A stretch of 9,354 bases of DNA from an uncultured Lachnospiraceae bacterium (GCA_948468325.1 CAOKHR010000076.1:1-9354); one strand, 5' to 3'; positions 1-5,196 are shown, counted from the first letter of the stretch. Made by a program: numbers and translations. Notes: generated by a model from the letters alone, not told the origin.

Positions 1-561
1 ATAGAAGTAACAGATATTTATATAAATAGAAAGGAAGAGTTTTCAGAATCTGAAAGCGACACATTAGACGAGAGTGATTTAGATGATGAAATGGCAGATT
101 TAGGGCCAATGGATAAGGATGAACCGATAAACAGAACAGATTCGCATCCTGAAAATGGAACAATTATAAAGATGAATAAAATTTTTGGAAAATATCAAAT
201 TATCAATGCTGCAAAATCAAAACCAGAAGTTGCTTTTATTGGTACTACAAAGAAAAAGGCAAAAAAAATTGCGATTCCAAGTACAATCAGCTATCAGGGG
301 ATTACATATCAGGTTACAGAAATTTCGGCAAATGCATTGAAGAATTGTAAAAAGTTACAGATAGTTACGGTTGGTTCAAATATTATCAAAATTGAGAAAA
401 ATGCATTTAAAGGGTGTAAAAGTTTAAAAAGTATTGCGATAAAAAGCAGAAAAATAATTTATGTTGGAAAAAATGCATTTAATAATATTTCAAAGAGCTG
501 CAGAATTAAAGTGCCTACATCAAAATTAGCAGCTTACCGGAAATTGTTTTATGGAAAGTAA
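1..561 (+). CDS. BspA-type leucine-rich repeat surface protein, C-terminal part (5' end outside window)
   Basis: The frame is open from base 1, so the gene starts upstream; 186 residues are visible. They begin with an acidic, Ser/Asp/Glu-rich linker (bases about 40-120), followed by a beta-rich stretch and at least two LRR_5 (BspA/TpLRR) units: ISANALKNCKKLQ and IEKNAFKGCKSLK, then VGKNAFNNISKSCRIKVP. The protein ends in KLAAYRKLFYGK, the kind of basic end seen in many Lachnospiraceae cell-surface LRR_5 proteins. Such proteins are usually secreted and involved in adhesion or surface interaction; the N-terminus needed to confirm secretion is not in view. I see no sortase motif or membrane anchor at the C-terminus. 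No terminator separates it from the next gene, so some read-through is possible. The first internal ATG at 91 is unlikely to be the real start, because the reading frame and the acidic linker continue upstream of it. Confidence 0.8.
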   Translation: MEVTDIYINRKEEFSESESDTLDESDLDDEMADLGPMDKDEPINRTDSHPENGTIIKMNKIFGKYQIINAAKSKPEVAFIGTTKKKAKKIAIPSTISYQGITYQVTEISANALKNCKKLQIVTVGSNIIKIEKNAFKGCKSLKSIAIKSRKIIYVGKNAFNNISKSCRIKVPTSKLAAYRKLFYGK

Positions 562-570
562 GAATTCTTA
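559..570. repeat. 12-bp perfect palindrome
   Basis: TAAGAATTCTTA reads the same on both strands and includes the stop codon of the LRR gene. It lies just upstream of the zinc-ribbon gene's ribosome binding site. It has no loop or T-tract, so it is not a terminator. It could be a protein-binding site or chance in AT-rich DNA. Confidence 0.3.
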
Positions 571-593
571 ATATATAGAGAGGAGAAAAAGTT

Positions 594-956
594 ATGTTTT
601 GCAAATATTGTGGGAATAAATTGGATTCTGATGCAAAATTCTGTGCAGGGTGTGGAAAAAAGCTGACAGAAGAAGGGTCTGTTAAAAATAATGAACAGCA
701 TAATACAAATAAAAAATATATTTATGAAGCATTTGGAATTGTGTTGAATTTAATCGGATTTTTCGCTGTAGCTTTTTGTATAAACAGTATTCACAATGAT
801 TTTACGGCAGAGGGGATGTGGTGGGACAGATATGATTATGTGTTTCCTCTGACAGACCATGAAATGGAGCAATTGATTAGACTGGCTTTATCTGCCTGTA
901 TGATGGCAGCAGGTGTAATACTCTGGGTGATTGGAGAAAGGGAAGATAATGGATAA
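594..956 (+). CDS. Zinc-ribbon protein with two membrane segments
   Basis: 120 residues. The N-terminus is a compact zinc ribbon: CKYCG (C3, C6) and CAGCG (C17, C20), the four-Cys pattern of the zinc_ribbon_2 family. A polar linker (residues 22-42) leads to a hydrophobic segment at about 45-65 and a second at about 94-113, with a Trp/Tyr/Asp-rich loop between them. The protein is probably anchored in the cytoplasmic membrane with the ribbon in the cytosol. An AGGAG site at 581-585 sits 8 bases before the ATG, which supports this start. The gene lies 32 bp after the LRR gene and 63 bp before the likely start of the coiled-coil membrane gene, so the two may be co-transcribed. Small proteins of this design are common in Firmicutes and mostly uncharacterised; I assign no function. 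Confidence 0.75.
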   Translation: MFCKYCGNKLDSDAKFCAGCGKKLTEEGSVKNNEQHNTNKKYIYEAFGIVLNLIGFFAVAFCINSIHNDFTAEGMWWDRYDYVFPLTDHEMEQLIRLALSACMMAAGVILWVIGEREDNG

Positions 957-1019
957 GAAAAAGTTTTGAAAAAACAGAATATGTTAATGAAAGGTAAAAT
1001 ACAGAAAGAAGAAAATTCT

Positions 1020-1970
1020 ATGAATACAGCAAATTTAACGGAATATTTAAGTATACTCGTAGACATGGAAAAAAACATTGATTTGCAGAACAGACTGATT
1101 GCAAGCATAAATTATAAGATGAATCAGCTGGATTCTGAACAGATGGAATACGGCAAAGAACCAATGCCGCCAACTGAAGAGAAAAAAAGCTCTTCAGGAA
1201 TTATTTTGATTGGTTCGGGTTTCCTTTTTTTGTTTGGGTTGTTTTTGGACGGATCTGGTTCATCGGGACAAGTAGTTGGAGCATTATTTATGTTTATAGG
1301 TTTGGTAATCTTTATAGCAGGGCAATTAGGAAATACTTCGAGAAACGAGCAGATAAACGCACAGTGGAAACAATACGGGCAGGAAAAAGAAGAATATGAA
1401 AAAGCCGCTGCCTCCTGGCAAACCAGAAGAGAAGTTTTACTTGTGAATTTGAGGGAATTGGAACAAAAAAACGAACAGAGCAAAAAAGCGCTTCAAGATA
1501 TGTATTCTCTAAATGTAATTTTTCCCAAATACCGCAATTTTGTTATGCTGTGTTCATTATATGAGTATTTGTCTTCAGGACGCTGCATGGCACTGGAAGG
1601 GCACGAAGGAGCTTATAATTTACTGGAACAGGAAATGCGTATGGATCTTATTATTACAAAACTGGATCGTGCTATTTTGCAGTTGGATGAAATCCGAAGC
1701 AATCAGTTTGCACTTTATTCTGTTGTTCAGGAATCGAATCATCAATTTGTCAAGCTGCTGTCATCGACCGAACAAATGGTAAATAGTCTGCAAATGATGC
1801 GTTTACAAGGGGATGAGCTAAATGCCCGCATTGCGGATTTACAAAAAAATTCTGAGTTGGCTGCATATCAATCAGAGTGTACAAAAAAAGAATTACATTA
1901 TATGAATCGTATGAAATACCTTACGGGAGAATATGACGGTACATTTTTTAATTCGCCGTCTGGAGAATAG
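1020..1970 (+). CDS. Membrane-anchored coiled-coil protein of unknown function
   Basis: 316 residues from ATG 1020. An N-terminal helical region (1-45) is followed by a hairpin of two hydrophobic helices at about 58-77 and 84-104, joined by a Gly/Ser turn. A Gln/Glu/Lys-rich coiled coil follows at about 109-162, then a distinctive central motif (167-207: IFPKYRN, YEYLSSGRC, EGAYNLLEQEMR), then a long second coiled coil to about residue 300. The central motif looks conserved in type, resembling uncharacterised Clostridia proteins as I recall them, but I cannot verify this without a search. Start choice: the frame is open back to a TTG at 966 with ATGs at 981 and 987, but only 1020 has a purine-rich SD-like sequence (AGAAAGAAG, 1003-1012) at suitable spacing. 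The preceding zinc-ribbon gene and this one may form a functional pair. Its last codons touch the Big_2 remnant. Confidence 0.7.
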   Translation: MNTANLTEYLSILVDMEKNIDLQNRLIASINYKMNQLDSEQMEYGKEPMPPTEEKKSSSGIILIGSGFLFLFGLFLDGSGSSGQVVGALFMFIGLVIFIAGQLGNTSRNEQINAQWKQYGQEKEEYEKAAASWQTRREVLLVNLRELEQKNEQSKKALQDMYSLNVIFPKYRNFVMLCSLYEYLSSGRCMALEGHEGAYNLLEQEMRMDLIITKLDRAILQLDEIRSNQFALYSVVQESNHQFVKLLSSTEQMVNSLQMMRLQGDELNARIADLQKNSELAAYQSECTKKELHYMNRMKYLTGEYDGTFFNSPSGE

Positions 1971-2193
1971 AGCAGGAAAAACCATGAAATTAAAAGCTGA
2001 CGTGAAGCTTACAGGAAGCGGTAATGCAAATACGAAATTAAAATGGAGCAGTTCTAAGAAAAAATATGCCACTGTAAATCAAAAAGGAAAAGTCAAAGCT
2101 AAAAAAGCCGGAAAGGGAAAGTCTGTTACAATTACGGCAATGGCTATGGATGGAAGCAGAAAAAAAGCAAAAATCAAAATTAGAATTAATTAA
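1969..2193 (+). pseudogene. Big_2 (Ig-like) domain remnant of a surface protein, C-terminal end only
   Basis: From 1969 this frame encodes about 74 residues (AGKTMKLKADVKL, then LKWSSSKKKYATVN, KGKVKAKKAGKGKSVTITA and a basic end KKAKIKIRIN). This is the sequence of a bacterial Ig-like group 2 domain at the C-terminus of a surface protein. No signal peptide or upstream domains are in this frame: going 5', the frame stays open to an ATG at 1933, but there it lies inside the coiled-coil gene and encodes no Big_2 sequence. Recognisable homology starts right at the TAG stop (1968-1970) of that gene. An ATG at 1984 behind AGGAAAAACC could still permit translation of a 69-residue protein, so an expressed fragment is not excluded. 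A truncated gene left by rearrangement is the simpler reading. An AT-rich 8-bp inverted repeat (2178-2185 with 2200-2207) overlaps the stop. Confidence 0.6.
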
Positions 2194-2217
2194 ATTTGCT
2201 TCTAATTAAATACAACC

Positions 2218-2246
2218 TTTACACCTCTTGCATAATCTGATAGGAT
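2218..2246 (+). promoter_or_regulatory. Candidate sigma-A promoter for the small ORF
   Basis: TTTACA (2218-2223), a 17-base spacer, then an extended -10, TGA-TAGGAT (2238-2246). Transcription would start near 2253, some 20 bases before the first ATG of the downstream ORF. The -10 hexamer is only 4/6, so this is a moderate match. Confidence 0.4.
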
Positions 2247-2273
2247 GAAAGCGTAACAATCAGTAAGGATAAA

Positions 2274-2465
2274 ATGAAATCAGGTGATTGTATGCCAAGG
2301 GATAAAGAATTAAATGTCAATCTTTTAGATAAGTTGGATTTATTAGAAAGATTAGAAATAGCAGATCATGAGGGCGGTTATGAAAAAATAAAACAGCAGC
2401 TTGCATTTGAAAAGAAATGTATTGAACGCAAACTTTATCAGAAGCCTCCGATTACAGAAGTATAG
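2274..2465 (+). CDS. Small hypothetical protein, 63 residues
   Basis: Unrecognised, short, charged and predicted mostly helical (LLDKLDLLERLEIADHEGG, then YEKIKQQLAFEKKCIERKL). It has no signal peptide, membrane segment or metal motif. Two starts are possible: ATG 2274 behind AAGGA (2265-2269), or ATG 2292 (57 residues) behind AGGTGA (2282-2287). It has its own candidate promoter upstream and a strong hairpin terminator 20 bases after the stop, so it looks like a self-contained transcription unit. The middle of this ORF is repeated in damaged form at 3234-3304, after mazF, which shows the sequence has been duplicated. Whether the peptide is made is uncertain; a regulatory partner of the adjacent TA module or a leftover of a larger gene are both possible. 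Confidence 0.45.
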   Translation: MKSGDCMPRDKELNVNLLDKLDLLERLEIADHEGGYEKIKQQLAFEKKCIERKLYQKPPITEV

Positions 2466-2519
2466 TAATAATTGAAAAGGAACCAAAGGTGCAGAGTCTG
2501 TGAAGTCTTTGCACCTTTT
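2347..2519 (+). repeat. Direct repeat flanking mazEF, copy 1 (intact)
   Basis: This copy contains the central and 3' part of the 63-residue ORF and its terminator. Bases 2347-2414 match 3234-3302 with one substitution and one extra A in the second copy. Bases 2472-2519 match 3295-3342 with a few differences. The 65 bases between two TTGAAAAG octamers (2407-2414 and 2472-2479) are absent from copy 2. The copies are about 887 bp apart, with the complete mazEF unit between them. Confidence 0.85.
2485..2519 (+). terminator. Intrinsic terminator after the small ORF
   Basis: Stem AAAGGTGCAGAG (2485-2496) pairs with CTTTGCACCTTT (2507-2518), 12 pairs including one G-U, with a 10-base loop. A short T run (2516-2519) overlaps the end of the stem. 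It ends the small ORF's transcript before the mazEF promoter begins. The same hairpin recurs at 3307-3342. Confidence 0.75.
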
Positions 2520-2579
2520 GACTGAAAAATAACAATTAGAATAATACAAAAAACAGGTTCGTATTTTTATATAGAGTCA

Positions 2580-2608
2580 TTGACAATGTATATACTATTG
2601 TATATACT
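2580..2608 (+). promoter_or_regulatory. Sigma-A promoter of mazEF
   Basis: A perfect TTGACA (2580-2585), an exact 17-base spacer, and TATACT (2603-2608) make a near-consensus vegetative promoter. The start of transcription would fall near 2615, just ahead of the ribosome binding site of mazE. Strong promoters of this kind are usual for autorepressed toxin-antitoxin operons. Confidence 0.8.
2587..2608. promoter_or_regulatory. Candidate MazE operator: twin palindromes in the promoter
   Basis: The decamer TGTATATACT occurs twice (2587-2596 and 2599-2608), 12 bp apart. Each contains the perfect palindrome GTATATAC (2588-2595 and 2600-2607). One copy fills the spacer and the other covers the -10. 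MazE antitoxins bind palindromic sites in their own promoters through the AbrB-fold domain, so binding here would block RNA polymerase. The operator role is inferred. Confidence 0.6.
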
Positions 2609-2632
2609 GAATATAAGGAAGGAGATGATTTT

Positions 2633-2878
2633 ATGCAGGCAACAATTCAGAAATGGGGAAATTCACAGGGGATAAGAATACCCAAAGCATTCCTGGAGGC
2701 ATTGGGAATGATGGAAAATGACATTGTGGAACTTAACAGAGTCGATGATAATATTGTGATTTCGAAAGTTAAAAAGGAAAAAGAACTCACTTTGGAAGAT
2801 ATATTTAAAGATTATGATGGAGAATATGCAGCTGAGGAATTTGACTGGGGTTCTCCTGTTGGAAAGGAAGTGTGGTGA
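2633..2878 (+). CDS. mazE: MazE-type antitoxin, AbrB/SpoVT DNA-binding fold
   Basis: 81 residues. The N-terminal swapped-hairpin DNA-binding domain is clear: IQKWGNSQGIRIPKAFLEALG at about residues 5-25, with the K-W-G-N-S-x-x-x-R-I-P-K signature, continuing through a VELNRVDDNIVISK strand. The C-terminal tail (about 53-81: LTLEDIFKDY, then acidic and aromatic residues ending WGSPVGKEVW) is the flexible part that in this family wraps the toxin dimer. The ribosome binding site is nearly ideal: 2619-2630 resembles AAGGAGGTGATC. The stop codon overlaps the mazF start by one base (TGATG), typical of a translationally coupled antitoxin-toxin pair. It presumably represses its own promoter through the GTATATAC sites and neutralises MazF. 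Confidence 0.92.
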   Translation: MQATIQKWGNSQGIRIPKAFLEALGMMENDIVELNRVDDNIVISKVKKEKELTLEDIFKDYDGEYAAEEFDWGSPVGKEVW

Positions 2879-3207
2879 TGTATAATTCGAGGCAGGGTGA
2901 TATAGTATTTTTGGATTTCAGCCCACAATCTGGACATGAGCAAGCAGGAAGAAGAACAGGTGTTGTTATTAGTAATGACCAGTTTTTTATGAGGACTAAA
3001 TTTGCTGTGGTGTGTCCAATTACGAATACAAGCAATAAATTTCCGTTGCATATTCCTTTAGATAATAGAACAAAAACAACGGGCATGATATTGACAGAAC
3101 ATATGAAGTGTTTGGATGTAATTAGCAGAAATATCCAATATGTGGAGAAGATGCCAGAAGATTTATTGGAGAAAACACTGGCATATGTAAAGGCATTTTT
3201 TATATAA
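2878..3207 (+). CDS. mazF: MazF-type mRNA interferase toxin (PemK/MazF family)
   Basis: 109 residues from ATG 2878, behind AGGAAG at 2865-2870. A GTG at 2872 in the same frame would sit too close to that site. The family hallmark runs from residue 7: GDIVFLDFSP, then GHEQAGRRTGVVISND (about 19-34), followed by the strand VVCPITN (about 44-50) and a C-terminal helix (EDLLEKTLAYVKAFF). R25 and T49 lie where the catalytic Arg and Thr of characterised MazF enzymes (R25 and T48 in Bacillus subtilis MazF) are expected. The usual Pro after the second Arg of the loop is Thr here. The length is normal, with no disruption, so the toxin is probably active. Known members cut single-stranded mRNA at short motifs; the specificity here cannot be read from sequence. 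It is translationally coupled to mazE. Confidence 0.92.
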   Translation: MYNSRQGDIVFLDFSPQSGHEQAGRRTGVVISNDQFFMRTKFAVVCPITNTSNKFPLHIPLDNRTKTTGMILTEHMKCLDVISRNIQYVEKMPEDLLEKTLAYVKAFFI

Positions 3208-3233
3208 AACGACATGAAATTATAGTTTTGAAT

Positions 3234-3342
3234 AAAGATTAGAAATAGCAGATCATGAGGGCGGTTATGAAAAAAATAAAGCAGCAGCTTGCATTTGAAA
3301 AGAACTAAAGGTGCAGAGTCAGTGAAGTCTTTGCACCTTTTT
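3234..3342 (+). repeat. Direct repeat flanking mazEF, copy 2 (decayed ORF remnant plus terminator)
   Basis: Bases 3234-3302 repeat the middle of the 63-residue ORF, but a run of six A has become seven, breaking the frame. The copy then joins directly, at a single TTGAAAAG (3295-3302), to the copy of the terminator region. The 65 bases present between the two TTGAAAAG octamers in copy 1 are missing, as expected from slippage or recombination between those octamers. No start codon or promoter equivalent to copy 1 is present, so this is a non-coding relic. Confidence 0.85.
3307..3342 (+). terminator. Intrinsic terminator after mazF, shared by convergent genes
   Basis: Stem AAAGGTGCAGAG (3307-3318) pairs with CTTTGCACCTTT (3329-3340) around a 10-base loop, with TTTTT at 3338-3342. 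It is a repeat of the hairpin at 2485-2519. It lies between mazF and the converging Uma2 gene, whose stop is 6 bp away. On the minus strand the hairpin is followed by a broken T-rich tract (TTTAGTTCTTTT), so it may work in both directions. Confidence 0.75.
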
Positions 3343-3347
3343 CATAG

Positions 3348-3911
3348 TTATAGATTTAATGCTCTGGCAATATCTGAAAAGTTAATATAGAGGTCATCAT
3401 AAATACTGACTTTTATGACGGAATCGAACGTATATGGAACATTTAGAATATTATCGTCAAAGCAGTTTACTGTGACAGATTTACGATTTGGATCAACAAT
3501 CCAGTATTCACGTACACCATGATTTTTATAATAGTATAATTTGCGGATATAATCATCTGCGGGATTTCCGGAAGAGACGATTTCTATAATAAAATCAGGA
3601 GCTCCGTTACAGCGTTTTCCGTCTAATTTGCTTTTATCACATACGATCATAATATCAGGCTGCACAATTGTGAGCGGTTTATCAGCAAGCTTTACATCAA
3701 AGGGAGCAGGGAATACCTGGCAGTTACCGTTCTTTTTCTTCAAATAAGAACGAATTTCTACGAGCAGTTCCGTAAGGACTGCCTGGTGTATTTGCGATGG
3801 ACTTGCCATATTATATACAAAGCCGTCAAAAACTTCTGCTCTGACATTTTCAGGCAGGGCTTCGTACTGTTCCAGGGTAATCATGTCTTGTTGTGGCTGT
3901 AATGCTGGCAT
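3348..3911 (-). CDS. Uma2 family putative endonuclease (PD-(D/E)XK fold, DUF820)
   Basis: 187 residues from ATG 3911. The start is chosen because GAAAGGAA lies 7 bases upstream and an extended -10 promoter lies just before it; an upstream ATG at 3953 would fall ahead of that promoter. Family features in order: ITLEQYEALPENVRAEVFDG (about 11-30, with the conserved acidic E26/D29), FPAPFDVKL (67-75), QPDIMIV (84-90, D86), GAPDFIIEIVS (103-113, E110), the basic/aromatic stretch KLYYYKNHGVREYWIVDP (124-141), then a C-terminal strand pair. D86 and E110 fit the metal-binding acids of the nuclease core; the Lys of the classic ExK motif is Val112, as is usual in Uma2 proteins. The cellular role of this family is poorly known. 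It stands alone, converging on mazF. There is no sign of truncation. Confidence 0.85.
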   Translation of the reverse strand: MPALQPQQDMITLEQYEALPENVRAEVFDGFVYNMASPSQIHQAVLTELLVEIRSYLKKKNGNCQVFPAPFDVKLADKPLTIVQPDIMIVCDKSKLDGKRCNGAPDFIIEIVSSGNPADDYIRKLYYYKNHGVREYWIVDPNRKSVTVNCFDDNILNVPYTFDSVIKVSIYDDLYINFSDIARALNL

Positions 3912-3936
3912 GTCAACGTTCCTTTCTTTTTTCTTA

Positions 3937-3945
3937 ATTATAACA
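3937..3945 (-). promoter_or_regulatory. Extended -10 promoter of the Uma2 gene
   Basis: On the minus strand the sequence is TGT-TATAAT, a perfect extended -10. No good -35 is seen, which extended -10 promoters tolerate. Transcription would start near 3930, giving a leader of about 20 bases with the ribosome binding site at 3919-3926. Confidence 0.6.
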
Positions 3946-3979
3946 TGTTTCATAAAAAAGAAAATAAACTTTTAAAAAA

Positions 3980-5050
3980 TCACTTCTTCCTGCAGCAATT
4001 CAAAAGCCATCCGGCATAATCGCACAGTGCATCCGCATCAGCCAGAAAATCATCCGTTATCTCAAAATAAGAAAAATCTGATTTTTTGTCCGCATAAAAT
4101 TCAGGCGTAAACAGACCTTTCTCCTGCGGCAGGAATTCTCCGGATTTTTTTGTATAACAGGTTGCGGCAGTGGCCTTTTTTTTATGTCCGGCATCAACGA
4201 ATGCAGCGATACTTTTATGAACTGCCATATCCTCGTCCGGAAGATAATAATAATCTTTGTAATTATCATAATAAAATTTTAGTTCCCCGCAGAAAATTTT
4301 GACAAGCAGTCTGGCAGCAGAGCCGTCACACATCAGACTGCATACGTCGGACTGAAACAGAAACTTCTTTGGAAACGGCTGCGGTGCACGTAAAGTAAGA
4401 AGCAGTTTGGGACTTTTTTCCCTGGAAACGGCAACCACATCTGCAGGCATTTCAAAAAAATCCTGATAAGAAAGCAGTGACAGCAATTTTGTCATTCCAA
4501 GGACATCTTCATAATTATGTAAAAGCAGCAGATTTTCAGAAGCTGAATCCTGCTGTTTTTCATAGGCGTAGTAAACAGGAATCAGCTCGCCGCCGCTTAA
4601 CAGATCATTTCTGTCAATACCGAGAAATTTTTCGACGGATTTTTGTTTTTTGTCCGGAAGTTGGAATAGATGGGCCAGCTTTGCCGTAAGTTTATATAAA
4701 TCCAAAAATTCAAAGGTATCCCAGTCATTTGAAATTTTATGGAAAAGCTCTCTGGATTTTAAAAACGGAATATCAAATCCCAGACCGTTAAACGAGACCA
4801 GTGTCTGAAACGGACGAAGCGCCTGAAAAAAAGCAGTTAAAACTTCAGCTTCTTCACCACGGTTTTCGGCAAGAAACTGGGTGATTTTAATGGAATCGTC
4901 TGTTCTGACTGCCATGCCTGTCAGATACACAAAAGAAGTTTTTTTGGAAAATCCGGTTGTTTCTATATCAAAAAAAGCATAAGATTCTGAAAAATAATGC
5001 CTGATGTACAAATCATCTGAAAGAGGGATGGTTTTTTGTATCTGTTTCAT
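3980..5050 (-). CDS. DEDD-type 3'-5' exonuclease, YprB-like RNase H-fold protein
   Basis: 356 residues from ATG 5050, preceded by AAAGGA (5057-5062) at 7 bases; an upstream in-frame ATG at 5095 lacks this. The three exonuclease motifs are present: ExoI FFDIETTG (D28, E30), ExoII SFNGLGFDIPFL (D93) and ExoIII LHNYEDVLGMTKLL (D182), so the metal-binding acids of a DnaQ/DEDD nuclease are complete. This matches the ribonuclease_H_2 domain of Bacillus YprB-like proteins in domain length (about 25-195). The remaining 160 residues are a less conserved C-terminal region, rich in Tyr and Lys, ending in a Cys pair (LLNCCRKK). The protein looks soluble and cytoplasmic. The natural substrate of this family is not established to my knowledge. 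The gene is divergent from rnfC, and 26 bp separates its stop from the last extended -10 base region of the Uma2 unit side, so the two minus genes are likely separate transcripts. Confidence 0.82.
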   Translation of the reverse strand: MKQIQKTIPLSDDLYIRHYFSESYAFFDIETTGFSKKTSFVYLTGMAVRTDDSIKITQFLAENRGEEAEVLTAFFQALRPFQTLVSFNGLGFDIPFLKSRELFHKISNDWDTFEFLDLYKLTAKLAHLFQLPDKKQKSVEKFLGIDRNDLLSGGELIPVYYAYEKQQDSASENLLLLHNYEDVLGMTKLLSLLSYQDFFEMPADVVAVSREKSPKLLLTLRAPQPFPKKFLFQSDVCSLMCDGSAARLLVKIFCGELKFYYDNYKDYYYLPDEDMAVHKSIAAFVDAGHKKKATAATCYTKKSGEFLPQEKGLFTPEFYADKKSDFSYFEITDDFLADADALCDYAGWLLNCCRKK

Positions 5051-5076
5051 GAAGCGTCCTTTCTGTATACATGTAT

Positions 5077-5116
5077 TGCCGTAGAAACACCGCAAACGGC
5101 GGAATGTAATACGGCA
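5077..5116. repeat. Nested inverted repeat in the exonuclease leader
   Basis: Outer arms TGCCGTA (5077-5083) and TACGGCA (5110-5116) enclose inner arms CCGC (5090-5093) and GCGG (5099-5102) with a 5-base loop. If the exonuclease transcript starts near 5130, this forms a hairpin with an internal loop in its leader, about 15 bases before the ribosome binding site. There is no T-tract in the minus direction, so it is not a plain terminator. A 10-bp palindrome ATACATGTAT (5067-5076) adjoins it. Confidence 0.45.
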
Positions 5117-5136
5117 TTAAAGTTATTACAGCAGTT

Positions 5137-5145
5137 ATTATAGCA
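5137..5145 (-). promoter_or_regulatory. Extended -10 promoter of the exonuclease gene
   Basis: The minus strand reads TGC-TATAAT, the same 9-mer used by the rnf promoter on the other strand. The upstream -35 region is only T-rich. Transcription would start near 5130 and give a leader of about 80 bases containing the nested hairpin. Confidence 0.55.
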
Positions 5146-5162
5146 CCGAAAAAAAAACAAAA

Positions 5163-5188
5163 ATAGTCTGTAAAAATCGACAGATTAT
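5163..5188. promoter_or_regulatory. Candidate operator of the rnf operon (inverted repeat)
   Basis: ATAGTCTGT (5163-5171) and ACAGATTAT (5180-5188) form 9-bp arms with one mismatch around an 8-bp spacer (AAAAATCG). The element spans the -35 region and ends at the first base of the extended -10, so a bound protein would interfere with polymerase. It does not match the Rex consensus as I know it. The operator role is inferred from position and symmetry. Confidence 0.45.
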
Positions 5189-5196
5189 GCTATAAT
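5188..5196 (+). promoter_or_regulatory. Extended -10 promoter of the rnf operon
   Basis: TGC-TATAAT is a perfect extended -10. At 17 bases upstream the sequence is CTGTAA (5168-5173), a weak -35. The predicted start near 5203 gives a leader of about 60 bases, AT-rich with T runs (5210-5223), before the rnfC ribosome binding site. Confidence 0.65.

Noticed and set aside
966..1019. Longer start (TTG 966 or ATG 981/987) for the coiled-coil protein
   Set aside because: No Shine-Dalgarno sequence at suitable distance; ATG 1020 has one, and the extra 18 residues are low-complexity Lys/Met/Gln.
2178..2207. Terminator after the Big_2 remnant
   Set aside because: The 8-bp arms AATTAGAA/TTCTAATT are AT-only apart from one pair, the loop is 14 bases and no T-tract follows, so the hairpin would be too weak.
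2872..2880. GTG 2872 or 2875 as the mazF start
   Set aside because: Too close to the AGGAAG site at 2865-2870; ATG 2878 has normal spacing and the TGATG overlap common for coupled TA genes.
3912..3953. Upstream ATG 3953 for the Uma2 gene
   Set aside because: It lies upstream of the TGTTATAAT promoter element and has no ribosome binding site, whereas ATG 3911 has both in order.
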